64,000 bases of DNA from Nocardia jinanensis (GCF_014645735.1 NZ_BMMH01000029.1:1-64000); one strand, 5' to 3'. Shown: positions 25,784 to 34,762, numbered from the stretch's first letter. The notes: generated by a model not told the origin, from the letters alone. Program-made: numbers and translations.

Positions 25784-26626
25784 ATGAGAATCGCCCGCTA
25801 CTACGACGGTGCGACGCAGCACTGGGGTCTCCTCGAGGACGACCACGTCCGTCCGATCCATGGGGCGATCGCGGAGTGGGCCCCGGCCCTGGTCGCCTCC
25901 GGTTTCCGGGAGCTACCCATCGCCGGGACCACCGTGCCCCGCGCCGATGTGCGGCTCCTCGCGCCGGTCGAGCAGACCGCGAAGGTCCTCGGCGTCGGGG
26001 CGAACTACTGGAGGCACCTGGAGCGGCTCGGGCGGACCGAGCGGCCCACCCACCTGGCGTCGTTCCTCAAACCGATCACGGCCGTGATCGGGCCGGACGA
26101 CGAGATCCGCAACCCCGCGATCACCGACGAACTGGACTACGAGGTCGAACTGACCGCCGTCATCGGCCGGCCGGTGTCGCCGCTGACGGACGACCCGGTG
26201 CCGGCCCTGCTGGGCTACACCGTCGCCAACGACATCAGCGCGCGGAACTTCCGGGCCGGCGACAAGGGCCCGGACCTGGTCAGCATGAAGGCCAACGACG
26301 CGACGACGCCGATCGGCCCCTGGATCGTCACCGCCGACGAACTCGCCCCGGCGGCCGACCTCGACCTGAAAATCGTCTGCCGGGTCAACGGCGAAGTCCG
26401 GCAGGAGGACACCACCGGCCGGATGCTGTGGGGGGTCCCGGAAATCCTGGAATTCTTCAAGCCGCGCATCTCCCTGGTGCCCGGCGACGTCATCCTCACC
26501 GGTACCACATGCGGCGTCGGCCTCGAGGACGGACGGTTCCTCGGGCCGGGTGATGTGGTGGAGACCGAGGTCGGTGGTATCGGGGCGCTCCGCAATGTCG
26601 TGGGCCGGCGCGGAGCTCGCGGATGA
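25784..26626 (+). CDS. Fumarylacetoacetate hydrolase family protein
   Basis: The third FAH-family enzyme in the window, 280 residues. It shows LGVGANYWRHLERLG, LDYEVELTAVIGRPV, GYTVANDISARNF and DVILTGTTCGVGLEDG. The ATG at 25784 has AGGAGGG 7-13 nt upstream. Its stop overlaps the start of the quinone oxidoreductase gene (ATGA). Having three such enzymes suggests different steps or branches of ring-cleavage product processing. Confidence 0.9.
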   Translation: MRIARYYDGATQHWGLLEDDHVRPIHGAIAEWAPALVASGFRELPIAGTTVPRADVRLLAPVEQTAKVLGVGANYWRHLERLGRTERPTHLASFLKPITAVIGPDDEIRNPAITDELDYEVELTAVIGRPVSPLTDDPVPALLGYTVANDISARNFRAGDKGPDLVSMKANDATTPIGPWIVTADELAPAADLDLKIVCRVNGEVRQEDTTGRMLWGVPEILEFFKPRISLVPGDVILTGTTCGVGLEDGRFLGPGDVVETEVGGIGALRNVVGRRGARG

Positions 26627-27624
26627 TGCGCGCCGCTGTCGTTCGTGAGCGTGGCGGCCCCGAGGTCGTCTCGATCGAGGAGATCCCGGATCCCGAACTG
26701 CGGCCGGGCACGGTCCGGGTGGCGGTCGCCTGCGCGGCGCTCAACTTCCCCGACCTGCTGATCATGGCGGGCACCTACCAGGCGACGGTCGATCTGCCGT
26801 ACGTGCCGGGATGCGAATTCTCGGGGCGGGTGCTGGAGGTCGCCGCCGATGTCACGGGCCTCGGGGCCGGTGACGTCGTGTTCGGGCTCGCCACCCACGG
26901 CGCGCTCGCCGGTCAGATCGTGATCGAGGCCCGGCGGGTGACCGCCGTGCCGCCGGACGGTGTCCAGCCGCGCTCGCTCGCGGCGTACAGCGTCACCTAC
27001 ACGACCGCCTACCACGCCCTGCGCACCTTCGGCGCCGTGGCGGAGGGGGAGTGGGTGGCAGTGCTCGGTGCGGCCGGCGGGGTCGGTCTCGCCGCCGTCG
27101 ATATCGCCCGCGCTCTCGGCGCCCGTCCGATCGCGATCGCCCGCGGCGGCGACCGCCTTGCGGCGTGCGCGGACGCGGGTGCGGTGGCGACGATCGACTA
27201 CTCGGCCGAGGACGTCAAGACGCGCCTGAAGGAGATCACCGGCAGCGGGGCCGATATCGTCGTCGACCCGGTCGGTGGGGCGAGCGCGGAGCAGTCACTG
27301 CGGGCGATGCGGTGGGGCGGGCGGTATGTCGTCGTGGGGTTCGCCTCCGGCGAGATCCCGCGGATCCCGCTGAACCTGGTGCTGCTCAAGGGGGTGCAGA
27401 TGGTCGGCTTCGAGAACCGCACGATCATGGAGCATCTGCCCGAGGTGGCTCCCGTGCACCGGCGCGAGATCCTCGACCGCTACCTCCGGGGCGAGGTCCG
27501 GCCGCGGATCGGCTCGGTGCATCCGCTCGAGGACGTCGGGGAGGGGCTGCGGCGGCTGGCGGCACGCGACGTTGTCGGCAAAGTGGTCATCGACGTGGAT
27601 CCCGCAGTACTGGGTTCTTCCTGA
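26623..27624 (+). CDS. NADPH:quinone oxidoreductase-like MDR family protein
   Basis: A 333-residue medium-chain reductase of the quinone oxidoreductase branch. It shows the N-terminal GROES-like fold (VACAALNFPDLLIMAGTYQ, PYVPGCEFSGRV) and the nucleotide loop VLGAAGGVGLAAVDIA. The Cys/His zinc ligands of alcohol dehydrogenases are absent, as expected for this branch. It is co-translated with the FAH-family gene through ATGA. It may reduce an enoyl or quinone intermediate. Confidence 0.9.
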   Translation: MMRAAVVRERGGPEVVSIEEIPDPELRPGTVRVAVACAALNFPDLLIMAGTYQATVDLPYVPGCEFSGRVLEVAADVTGLGAGDVVFGLATHGALAGQIVIEARRVTAVPPDGVQPRSLAAYSVTYTTAYHALRTFGAVAEGEWVAVLGAAGGVGLAAVDIARALGARPIAIARGGDRLAACADAGAVATIDYSAEDVKTRLKEITGSGADIVVDPVGGASAEQSLRAMRWGGRYVVVGFASGEIPRIPLNLVLLKGVQMVGFENRTIMEHLPEVAPVHRREILDRYLRGEVRPRIGSVHPLEDVGEGLRRLAARDVVGKVVIDVDPAVLGSS

Positions 27625-27631
27625 CGGTATT

Positions 27632-28096
27632 TCAGGCCGTGTACAGCGGGGAAGCGCCTTCGCCGGCGGCAGTGCTGCCGGCCCGGGCGACCGCCTGGCA
27701 CCGGCAGGTGCCGATCTGGTGGAGTTCGATCATCGCGCCGCTCGGGTCGTAGGTGAAGACCTGCAGGTCCGCACCCCGGCCGGCCTTCCAGTACGTCGTG
27801 CCGAGCCGATCCAGCTCGGCGCGTGCCGCGGCGATATCGGGGACACCGAACGCGATGTGCTGGGTGAACGGGTCCCGGTCGGGCGTGCGCGCGTACTGCG
27901 AGGTTCCCTCGACGGAGAACAGGTGGAGCTGGGTATTGCCGACGTCCATCCAGAAGAGCGGGATTCCGGGGATCTCGCGGGCCCCCGGATCCGGATGCAG
28001 CCCGAGCACTTCGCCGAAGAAGACCTCGGTCGCGTGCTCGGTGCCGGGGCGGATGCGCAGCGCCACGTGGTGCAGCTCGAGTCCGGTCAGTGCCAT
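27632..28096 (-). CDS. VOC family protein
   Basis: A 154-residue single-module glyoxalase-fold protein. It shows LELHHVALRIRPG, FWMDVGNTQLHLF, QHIAFGVPDIAAARAEL and a late Glu in GAMIELHQIG. The positions of His, Glu and His match metal-binding VOC enzymes such as epimerases and lyases. It is the last gene of a minus-strand operon with the lipid-transfer thiolase and DUF35 protein, so it may act on the same CoA-linked intermediates. Confidence 0.83.
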   Translation of the reverse strand: MALTGLELHHVALRIRPGTEHATEVFFGEVLGLHPDPGAREIPGIPLFWMDVGNTQLHLFSVEGTSQYARTPDRDPFTQHIAFGVPDIAAARAELDRLGTTYWKAGRGADLQVFTYDPSGAMIELHQIGTCRCQAVARAGSTAAGEGASPLYTA

Positions 28097-28113
28097 GGAT
28101 CGGCTCCTTCTCG

Positions 28114-29292
28114 TCAGGTGGTGAGCAGTAGGCAGCCGCCGTGCGGACCGCCGCCGGCCGCGGCGAGTGCGACCTCTGCTCCGGCCACCTGACGGGCGCC
28201 TGCCTCGCCACGCAGTTGTGCGCAGGCCTCGTAGAGGTGCCCCCAGCCGTGCAGGCGTCCGGCGGAGAGCTGGCCTCCGCTCGTATTGAGCGGGAGCTCG
28301 CCGTCCAGTGCGATGTTCTCGCCACCTTCGACGAAGGACGGCGCCTCGCCGTATTCGCAGAAACCGAGGGACTCCAGCCACATCAGGGTGAGGAACGTGA
28401 AACCGTCGTAGAGCTGGGCGGTGTCGACGTCGGCGGGCCTCAGGTCGGTCCGGCTCCACAGGTGCCGGGCCGCGTCCTGGGCGGCCATCTGGTGCGGGTG
28501 CCGCCACTGGTCCCACGCGGGGTGGTTGGACATCGCCGAGCCGATGGCCTCGATCCGCACTGCTTTCGGGGCGTCCGCGGCGGTCTCGGCCGCCGAGACC
28601 ACCAGCGCCACCGACCCGTCGGCCGGCAGATCACAGTCCAGGAGGCAGAACGGTTCGCTGATCATCCGGGCCGCCAGATAGTCCTCGATGGTCAGCGGAT
28701 CCCTGAGGATGGCGACGGGGTTATCGGCGGCATACCGCCGCTGGCTCACCGACAGCCAGCCGACCTGCTCCCGGCGGGCGCCGGTCTCGTGCAGGTAGCG
28801 CTGGTAGTTGAGCGCCAGCCAGTTGGCGGCCGAGAGTGCCCCGAACGGGCGGTGCCATTGCAGGTAACCGGTCACGCCTCCGGCGTCGGCTCCGTCGGTC
28901 CGTAGCCGGCGGCCGGTGCCCTGGGCGGTCGCCTCTTCGGTGGTGCGGTAGACGAGCACGTGCCGCGCGAGCCCCGTGGCAACCGCCATGGCGGCCGCCA
29001 TGACGGGCGTGAACTGGGCCGGCCCCTCTTGGCATGCCAGGTGCCACTTCAGATCCAGATCCAGCGCGCCCTTGACCCGCCACGGGCTCGGTCCGTTGAA
29101 CCCCGGGGCCGCGGGGTACTCGCCGGGCCAGGCGACCAGGCCGTCGATATCGGTCATGGTCAGCCCCGCATCCGCGACCGCGGTACGGGCGGCCTGCACG
29201 GTCAGGTCGAGACCGGAGCGGCCGAGGCGGCGGCCGATATCGGAGCGGCCGAGGCCGGTGATCGCGGCGGCGTGCTCGAACTTGGTCGTCAT
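28114..29292 (-). CDS. Thiolase-like lipid-transfer protein (Ltp-type, possible retro-aldolase)
   Basis: A 392-residue thiolase-fold protein (AAITGLGRSDIGRRLGR, LDLTVQAARTAVADAGL, DTAQLYDGFTF, LNTSGGQLSAGRLHGWGH). The catalytic Cys of real thiolases is replaced (ACQEGPAQFTPV), as in SCPx/Ltp-type proteins. With the DUF35 protein overlapping its start, the pair matches the steroid side-chain aldolase arrangement (Ltp2-ChsH2), which removes a three-carbon unit by retro-aldol cleavage. That function is inferred from the pairing. Confidence 0.85.
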   Translation of the reverse strand: MTTKFEHAAAITGLGRSDIGRRLGRSGLDLTVQAARTAVADAGLTMTDIDGLVAWPGEYPAAPGFNGPSPWRVKGALDLDLKWHLACQEGPAQFTPVMAAAMAVATGLARHVLVYRTTEEATAQGTGRRLRTDGADAGGVTGYLQWHRPFGALSAANWLALNYQRYLHETGARREQVGWLSVSQRRYAADNPVAILRDPLTIEDYLAARMISEPFCLLDCDLPADGSVALVVSAAETAADAPKAVRIEAIGSAMSNHPAWDQWRHPHQMAAQDAARHLWSRTDLRPADVDTAQLYDGFTFLTLMWLESLGFCEYGEAPSFVEGGENIALDGELPLNTSGGQLSAGRLHGWGHLYEACAQLRGEAGARQVAGAEVALAAAGGGPHGGCLLLTT

Positions 29293-29720
29293 CGGCCGGC
29301 ACCGTCCGTCAGTGGTTCGAAGAAGGGCAGATAGATCTCGCCGTGCTGCTCGAAGACCACGCGGACGCGCTGCCCGATGCGCACGTCCTCGGGGTCGCAG
29401 TTGACCAGGCGGGTCATCAGCTGGAGGCCCTCCTGTTCGTCCAACTCCACGATCGCCACGACGTACGGCGGCACGATGCTCGGCAGAAAGGGCTGACGGT
29501 TCACCGTGAAGGAGAAGACCGTGCCGAGCCCGCTGACCGGTGTCGGAACCGGGACGTACGCGCCGTGCGGGCCGCAGTCGGGCCGGGGCGGGTGGTACCA
29601 GGTGCCCGTTTCCGGGCAGCGCTGGATCCGGAGCAGTCCATCCGCGCCGGAGGTCCAGAAGAACTCGGTCTCGGGAGTGAGGCGCGGTAGGGGCGGGGTG
29701 GCCGGGGGAGCCGTCGTCAT
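29289..29720 (-). CDS. DUF35 / OB-fold protein with zinc-ribbon-like segment
   Basis: A 143-residue partner of the thiolase-like protein. The N-terminal part has a rubredoxin-like ribbon region (IQRCPETGTWYHPPRPDCGP). An OB-fold follows (GTVFSFTVNRQPFL, VVAIVELDEQEGLQLMTRL). In steroid side-chain enzymes such subunits bind acyl-CoA and complete the aldolase. The ATG at 29720 was chosen over a more upstream one. The stop overlaps the thiolase-like start (ATGA), so the two are made in equal amounts. Confidence 0.87.
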   Translation of the reverse strand: MTTAPPATPPLPRLTPETEFFWTSGADGLLRIQRCPETGTWYHPPRPDCGPHGAYVPVPTPVSGLGTVFSFTVNRQPFLPSIVPPYVVAIVELDEQEGLQLMTRLVNCDPEDVRIGQRVRVVFEQHGEIYLPFFEPLTDGAGR

Positions 29721-29850
29721 GCCGATGCCTTCGGGTGAGCTGTTGACGCGGGTCCGCGCCTCGATCGTATGATACAAGAAAGACGGTTAATGTCACATAT
29801 GACACATGGGTCGGGATGGCCGTTCCGGTGTCCGGAGGACGGAGGATGCG

Positions 29851-31065
29851 ATGACGAACGTGTTGGACGGTGTGCGCATCATCGAGGTGGCGATGTGGAC
29901 CTTCGTCCCCTCGGCCGGTGCGGTTCTCGCCGAATGGGGGGCCGATGTCGTCAAGATCGAGCACCCGGTCACCGGCGACGCGCAGCGGGGCCTGGTGAAC
30001 TCGAAGTTCCTCCCGCAGCAGGCCGGCGGCGTCAACTACATGATGGAAGTGCCGAACCGGGGCAAGCGGAGCTTCGGCCTCGACCTCAACGGCGAAGAGG
30101 GCCGGCAGCTGCTCTACGAGCTGTGCAAGACCGCCGATGTCTTTCTCACCAACTTCCTGCCCGACGCCCGGAAGAAGCTGGGCATCGAACTGGCGGATAT
30201 CCGCGCCGCCAATCCGGACATCATCTACGGCCGGGGCCATGGTGCGGGGGTGCGCGGCCCGGACGCCCACAAGGGTGGCTTCGATTCGTCGAGCTACTGG
30301 GCCCGCGGCGGCATCGGGTACACGATCAGTCCGCCCGGGGAGTATCCGGTGCGGATGCGCTCGGCCTTCGGCGATGTGATGGGCGGGCTCACGATCGCCG
30401 GTGGCCTCGCGGCCGCGCTGTTCCGGCGCGAGCGCACCGGTGAGCCGTCGGTCGTCGACGTCTCACTGCTGAACCTCGCGATGTGGAACATCTCGGTCGA
30501 TATGGCCTCGGCCGGGTTGTTCCCGGACCAGGACGTCTACCGCTACAACCCCGAGGCCATGATCAATCCGACCGTCGGCATGTATCCCACCAAGGACGGA
30601 CGCCACCTCAACCTCACCATGCTCCAATCGGACCGCTACTGGGCCGAACTGGTGACCGCGATGGGCCGGCCCGACCTGATCGAGGACCCGCGCTTCGACA
30701 GCCACGAGATGCGCGAGAAGAACGCGCGGGAGTGCACCCAGGAACTCAAGGCCGTTTTCCTCGGCCGCACGATCGACGAGTGGCGGGTGGCACTCGCGGA
30801 TATCGAAGGCGTCTGGTCGCCGCTGCAGACTCCGTTGGAGGTTCATCAGGACCCGCAGGTGGCCGCCAACGGCTACCTGCCGGTCCTGGAGACCGCGAGC
30901 GGCGGCAGGCTGGCCGTCGCCGCCAACCCGGTGCAGTTCGACGAGGAGGCCGCGACCCCGATAGCCGCCCCCGAGCACGGCCAGCACACCGAGGAGCTGT
31001 TGCTCGAAATGGGATACGACTGGGAACAGATCGTCGAACTGAAGAACCGCAATGTCATCACCTGA
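29851..31065 (+). CDS. CaiB/BaiF family (class III) CoA-transferase
   Basis: A 404-residue family III CoA transferase, which moves CoA between a donor thioester and a carboxylic acid. Family features are VRIIEVAMWTFVPSAGAVLAEWGADVVKIEHP at the N-terminus (long conserved block, residues about 8-40), GRGHGAGVRGPDAHKGGFD with the catalytic Asp, and RSAFGDVMGGL. The ATG at 29851 has GGAGGAC-GGAGG upstream. It could activate the pathway acid in place of the lost acyl-CoA synthetase. Confidence 0.92.
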   Translation: MTNVLDGVRIIEVAMWTFVPSAGAVLAEWGADVVKIEHPVTGDAQRGLVNSKFLPQQAGGVNYMMEVPNRGKRSFGLDLNGEEGRQLLYELCKTADVFLTNFLPDARKKLGIELADIRAANPDIIYGRGHGAGVRGPDAHKGGFDSSSYWARGGIGYTISPPGEYPVRMRSAFGDVMGGLTIAGGLAAALFRRERTGEPSVVDVSLLNLAMWNISVDMASAGLFPDQDVYRYNPEAMINPTVGMYPTKDGRHLNLTMLQSDRYWAELVTAMGRPDLIEDPRFDSHEMREKNARECTQELKAVFLGRTIDEWRVALADIEGVWSPLQTPLEVHQDPQVAANGYLPVLETASGGRLAVAANPVQFDEEAATPIAAPEHGQHTEELLLEMGYDWEQIVELKNRNVIT

Positions 31066-31639
31066 CGAGCGGCGCCGGGTGACCCTGCGTGCGGACCCGG
31101 CCGGCGACGAAACCCTCACCGCCATCTACGAGCAGGTCGTTCGCGCGGCGGGCGGGGTGCCCCGTCTCTATCAGGCGCTCGGTGCGGCACCGCACCTGCT
31201 GCGGGGGTGGATCGACTTCGCCTGGACACTGCGCGCCGATGCGCTCAGCTCGCGCGCGCTGCGCGAGCTGGCCATCCTGCGGTGCGCCCAACTGTGCGGC
31301 AGCGACTATGTGTGGCGCAGCCATATCCGCCTCGCGGCCGAGGCCGGTGTGACCGAAGCCAAGGTGGCAGCGGTCGCCGCCGCCGAGGCGGGGGACGCGG
31401 TCTTCGAGCCGGTCGAACGGGCGGTGCTCGCCCTCACCGCTGAGCTCGTCGACGGTGGGGTCGCCGATACGACGTGGGATACCGCCGCGGCGTACCTCGA
31501 CGAGCAGATGATGGTCGAGCTGGTCCTCACCATCAGCTGGTATGCCCATGTCGCCCGTGTCGTCGACGCGCTCGGCATTCCGCTCGAGGGTTATCACGCC
31601 GGGGAGGCGGCGGTGCCCCGGTTCGGATCGGAGGAGTGA
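31052..31639 (+). CDS. Carboxymuconolactone decarboxylase family (AhpD-like) protein
   Basis: A 195-residue helical protein of the CMD/AhpD family. The core reads LRELAILRCAQLCGSDYVWRSH, the Cys...Tyr-x-Trp-x2-His pattern common in actinobacterial catabolic clusters. A single Cys in this segment argues against AhpD-type disulfide reduction; a decarboxylase or hydro-lyase role is more likely. It overlaps the CoA transferase by 14 nt. Confidence 0.87.
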   Translation: MSSPDERRRVTLRADPAGDETLTAIYEQVVRAAGGVPRLYQALGAAPHLLRGWIDFAWTLRADALSSRALRELAILRCAQLCGSDYVWRSHIRLAAEAGVTEAKVAAVAAAEAGDAVFEPVERAVLALTAELVDGGVADTTWDTAAAYLDEQMMVELVLTISWYAHVARVVDALGIPLEGYHAGEAAVPRFGSEE

Positions 31640-31643
31640 GCCG

Positions 31644-32155
31644 GTGCGTGCGATCGTGATCGAGGAGCGGGGCACGGCCCCGTCCTGCGGGACCTGCCGG
31701 AGCCGCCGTCCCGGGTCGGGGCGGTACTGATCGCCGTCGAGACCGCAGGGCTCGGTGGCTGGGACGTCGCCGGCGCCTACCGGCTGGGAGTCGAATACCC
31801 CTGTGTCGTCCGGGGTGAGGGGGTGGGCCGTGCCGAAGACGGTCGCCGGGTCTACTTCGGTGAACGTTCCGTGGCCCCGTACGGTGCGCTCGCCGAGCGC
31901 ACCCTGGTACCGCGCGAGGAGGTCTGGGACGTACCCGACGATGTCACCGCTATCGCCATGGGGATAGCGGGCACCGGCATCCTCGTGCCCCTGGAGGCAG
32001 CGCGGCTCGGGCCGGGGGACCGCCTGCTCGTTCTGGGCGGAACCGGCACGCTGGGGCAACTCGGTCTCCAGCTGGGGCGGCACCTCGGAGCGAGAAAGGT
32101 GCTCGTCGACGTCGCCGGCGCTCCGGTGACCCGACGGGATCGCCAACGCAGCTGA
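31644..32155 (+). pseudogene. Frameshifted, truncated zinc-type alcohol dehydrogenase/quinone oxidoreductase
   Basis: A GTG at 31644 begins MRAIVIEERGTA as in MDR enzymes. The homology then moves to another frame at about 31680 (VLRDLPEPPSRVGAVLIAVE, GLGGWDVAGAYR). It continues through PCVVRGEGVGRAEDG and the nucleotide loop LGGTGTLGQLGLQLGRHLGA before stopping at 32155. About half of a normal 330-residue enzyme is missing at the C-terminus. Both the frameshift and the truncation point to a dead gene. Confidence 0.7.
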
Positions 32156-32261
32156 TGCGCGACTGTCGATCCGCTCCGGTGTGGTGCTCGGCGAGCACCG
32201 GCCCGCGGAACGGACCTCCGGATCAGCCGTGGATTCGGTTGTCGCCGAATCGGTTCGGCGT

Positions 32262-32894
32262 CTATTTATCGCTGATGAAGGGTGCGCGACCGATCTGGTC
32301 GGAATCGGTGGCCTGCTGGAGAATGAATGCGGCGGCGTTCGCGCGGGAGAGGCGCACGCCTCCCTTGTCGCCGATCGAGCGCACGTTGATGGTGGCGGTT
32401 TTCGGACCGTTCGTCAGCAGCGGAACACGCACCAGCGTCCACTTCAGTCCCGAATCCCGGACTGTCTGCCCGATCGTCACGATGGCGTCGTACGCGGCGG
32501 TCTGAAAGGTCCGGATGCCCTTGACCATCAAGCCGACCTTGAAATCCTTACGGTCGGCAGGATCGGTCATGCTAGGCGTACCCAGCGCGACGAGCCGCTC
32601 GACCTGCTGTTCGCGCATTGCCGCGACGATATTGCGGTAGCCGGTGATCAGTGGCGGGATATCGTCGGCTTTGGTGCTCGGGCCCAGCAGGCTGAGTACC
32701 GCGTCGCTGCCGCGTACGGCTTCGCTGATGGCCGCGGCGTCGTCGAGTTGCCCGGTGACCGCGGTCAGGCGTTCGCGGGTGGGCAGCTTCGACGGTGTCC
32801 GGGCGAAGGCGACGACGTCGTGTCCCTCTGCCAGTGCGTAGTCGATCAGCAGCAGGCCGGTAGGGCCAGTGCCGCCGAAGATGGTGATCCGCAT
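32262..32894 (-). CDS. NmrA/SDR-like NAD(P)-binding protein
   Basis: A 210-residue atypical SDR with ITIFGGTGPTGLLLIDYAL at the N-terminus and VAFARTPSKLP after beta-2, where Arg suggests NADP. The rest resembles flavin-reductase-like or NmrA-type proteins that sense or reduce small molecules. It diverges from a MarR regulator and shares its operator region, so it is probably the regulator's main target. Confidence 0.88.
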   Translation of the reverse strand: MRITIFGGTGPTGLLLIDYALAEGHDVVAFARTPSKLPTRERLTAVTGQLDDAAAISEAVRGSDAVLSLLGPSTKADDIPPLITGYRNIVAAMREQQVERLVALGTPSMTDPADRKDFKVGLMVKGIRTFQTAAYDAIVTIGQTVRDSGLKWTLVRVPLLTNGPKTATINVRSIGDKGGVRLSRANAAAFILQQATDSDQIGRAPFISDK

Positions 32895-32995
32895 CGTTTC
32901 TCCCTCAGATCAACGCGTGATGTCGGGCCGCCCCTGCCGAGCAGGGTGGCCATGGTCCGGACGCCGGGATCATCCGCCCGACAGTCATTCATCTC

Positions 32996-33027
32996 GATAG
33001 ATAATGTAGCACTCTACATAATCTATC
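32996..33027. promoter_or_regulatory. MarR-type operator, 14-bp arms
   Basis: GATAGATAATGTAG (32996-33009) and CTACATAATCTATC (33014-33027) are inverted repeats with one mismatch and a 4-nt spacer. They lie in the AT-rich gap between the divergent NmrA-like and MarR genes, 20 nt before the MarR start. This fits self-repression and repression of the divergent gene. Confidence 0.75.
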
Positions 33028-33046
33028 AACATGTACGATTGGACTC

Positions 33047-33523
33047 GTGGACACCGAGGACTCCCGGCACACCGCCGGTCATGAGGGAATCGACGAGCAT
33101 GCCCGGCCAGGGCTCCTCCTCGCTCTGCTCGGTCAATTCGCGATGCATCGGCTGCGTGAAGCACATACGGTGCACCGGCTGACGCCTCGCCAGTTCCAGC
33201 TCATGGTCTTGTTGAACCAGGCGGGGGTGCTGAACCAGAGCGAGCTGGCCACCGCTATGAACGTGGCCGCAAGTGTCCTGGTCACCCACTTGAATCCCCT
33301 GGAAGCAGACGGGCTGATCGCACGAACACGGGATCCCCGGGACAGGCGCCGGCATGTCATCACCCTGACAGAACTCGGCGTAGTGCGCCTTGCCGAGTCC
33401 GAACGGGCTCAGCTGGACGCCGAAGATCGCCTCTTCATCGCCCTCGGTTCCAGTGAACGAGAACAATTGCGCGCATTGCTCTCCCGGGTGTACGCGTCCA
33501 CAGAGAGGCCCGATGCCTGCTGA
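33047..33523 (+). CDS. MarR family regulator
   Basis: A 158-residue winged-helix regulator starting at GTG 33047. The recognition region reads LNQSELATAMNVAASVLVTHLNPLE and the wing is RDPRDRRRHVITLTE, both typical of MarR. It is probably a dimeric repressor released by a phenolic or oxidising compound. The strong palindrome 20 nt upstream is its likely operator, controlling itself and the NmrA-like gene. Confidence 0.92.
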   Translation: MDTEDSRHTAGHEGIDEHARPGLLLALLGQFAMHRLREAHTVHRLTPRQFQLMVLLNQAGVLNQSELATAMNVAASVLVTHLNPLEADGLIARTRDPRDRRRHVITLTELGVVRLAESERAQLDAEDRLFIALGSSEREQLRALLSRVYASTERPDAC

Positions 33524-33559
33524 TATCGGATAGGCAGAGGCTCTCTGTGGCAGCGGGTC

Positions 33560-34762
33560 TCACCGTGGGCGTGTGCCGACACCGATCTGCATCAGGTCCT
33601 CGCCGAGCCGGAAATTTCCGGAATAGCCTTGCTGGGCGCCGTGCCAGCGTTCCGGTGGGTGGTCGCCCGGTCCGTAGTGGGACAGCAACAGCATCTTGGC
33701 CCCCGCGCTTTCGGCGACGGGCCCGACCTGTTCGATCGTCGTATGCGCGCCGATCAGATGTTGCCGGTAGGCGGCGCGCTCGTCCGGCGTCAGCGGCATC
33801 CGATCCAGGCTGGCGTCGACCCACTGGGGATCGACGACCTCGTGCACGAGGATATCCGAGCCCTCGGCCAGGGCGGGCAGGTTGTCGCAGACCGTCGTAT
33901 CGCCGGAGAAGGTGATCGAGCCGTCGTCGGTATCGAACCGGAACGCGAAGGCCGGAAACACCGGCCGGTGGTCGACCAGCGTCGCGGTGACCTTGACCAG
34001 GTCGTCCTCGTACACCTCGATGGGACGGTCGAGCCGTGGTGCGCTGATAGTGTTCGGATCCGCGCCCGCGCCGGGTGGCAGCGCAATATCGTGGGCAACG
34101 AGGCGAGCGTAGATATCGGGTGCGGCGGTATCCCGGATCCGGTCGTTGAGGTCGGTGGCGAACGCCTGCAAGATCAGATCGGTCATATCCACGGTGCCGG
34201 GCCATGGGTTGCCGGGGCTCACCGGCGGCACGGGGCGTCCCGGGGGAAAGACTCCCGGCAGGGCGCCGCGGCGTCCCGGTCCGAATACCTGCACCGGCCG
34301 ATCGGGGGTGCCGAGTCCGCCCCCGGGAAGCCCGTAGAGCATCAGCGGCGGATAGCCGGCGATATGGTCGGAGTGCAGGTGGGTGAGGAAGACGGCACGC
34401 AGTTCGGTGAAGTCGGAGGCCGGCGATTGCGAGAACAGGCCCGCCTGCTCGTAGCGCCGGCCCATCCCCTCACCGCAGTCGACCAGGTAGACCGCGTCGC
34501 CGACGACGACAGCGGAGGATATGCCCGCCCGATGGCGGTCGGAGCCGGTCCACCAGGTGGGGCCGCCGGCCGTGCCGAGCAGCACCAGACGGGTTCGATA
34601 GCCTTCCGCGTCGTTCCCGCCGCGGATGACGGGACGGGCCACCGCCGCGGCGGGTGCCGCGCCGGTGACGGCCGCACCGGCTGTCGCGCCCGCCGCGACA
34701 GCCGCGCCCTTGAACAGTCCCCGCCGTGACATCCAATCGACCGCACCGAACGGTTCGCACAT
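33560..34762 (-). CDS. Tat-exported metallo-beta-lactamase-fold hydrolase
   Basis: A 400-residue protein with a twin-arginine signal (SRRGLFKGAA then an Ala-rich stretch, to about residue 42). The hydrolase shows the metal motif THLHSDHIAGYP, a later Asp in TFSGDTTVCD, and His in LLLSHYGPGD, the RNase Z/arylsulfatase-like MBL arrangement. It is likely an exported phosphodiesterase, sulfatase or lactonase. AAGGAG lies 8 nt before the ATG at 34762. A LysR gene is divergent and is the probable regulator. Confidence 0.9.
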   Translation of the reverse strand: MCEPFGAVDWMSRRGLFKGAAVAAGATAGAAVTGAAPAAAVARPVIRGGNDAEGYRTRLVLLGTAGGPTWWTGSDRHRAGISSAVVVGDAVYLVDCGEGMGRRYEQAGLFSQSPASDFTELRAVFLTHLHSDHIAGYPPLMLYGLPGGGLGTPDRPVQVFGPGRRGALPGVFPPGRPVPPVSPGNPWPGTVDMTDLILQAFATDLNDRIRDTAAPDIYARLVAHDIALPPGAGADPNTISAPRLDRPIEVYEDDLVKVTATLVDHRPVFPAFAFRFDTDDGSITFSGDTTVCDNLPALAEGSDILVHEVVDPQWVDASLDRMPLTPDERAAYRQHLIGAHTTIEQVGPVAESAGAKMLLLSHYGPGDHPPERWHGAQQGYSGNFRLGEDLMQIGVGTRPR

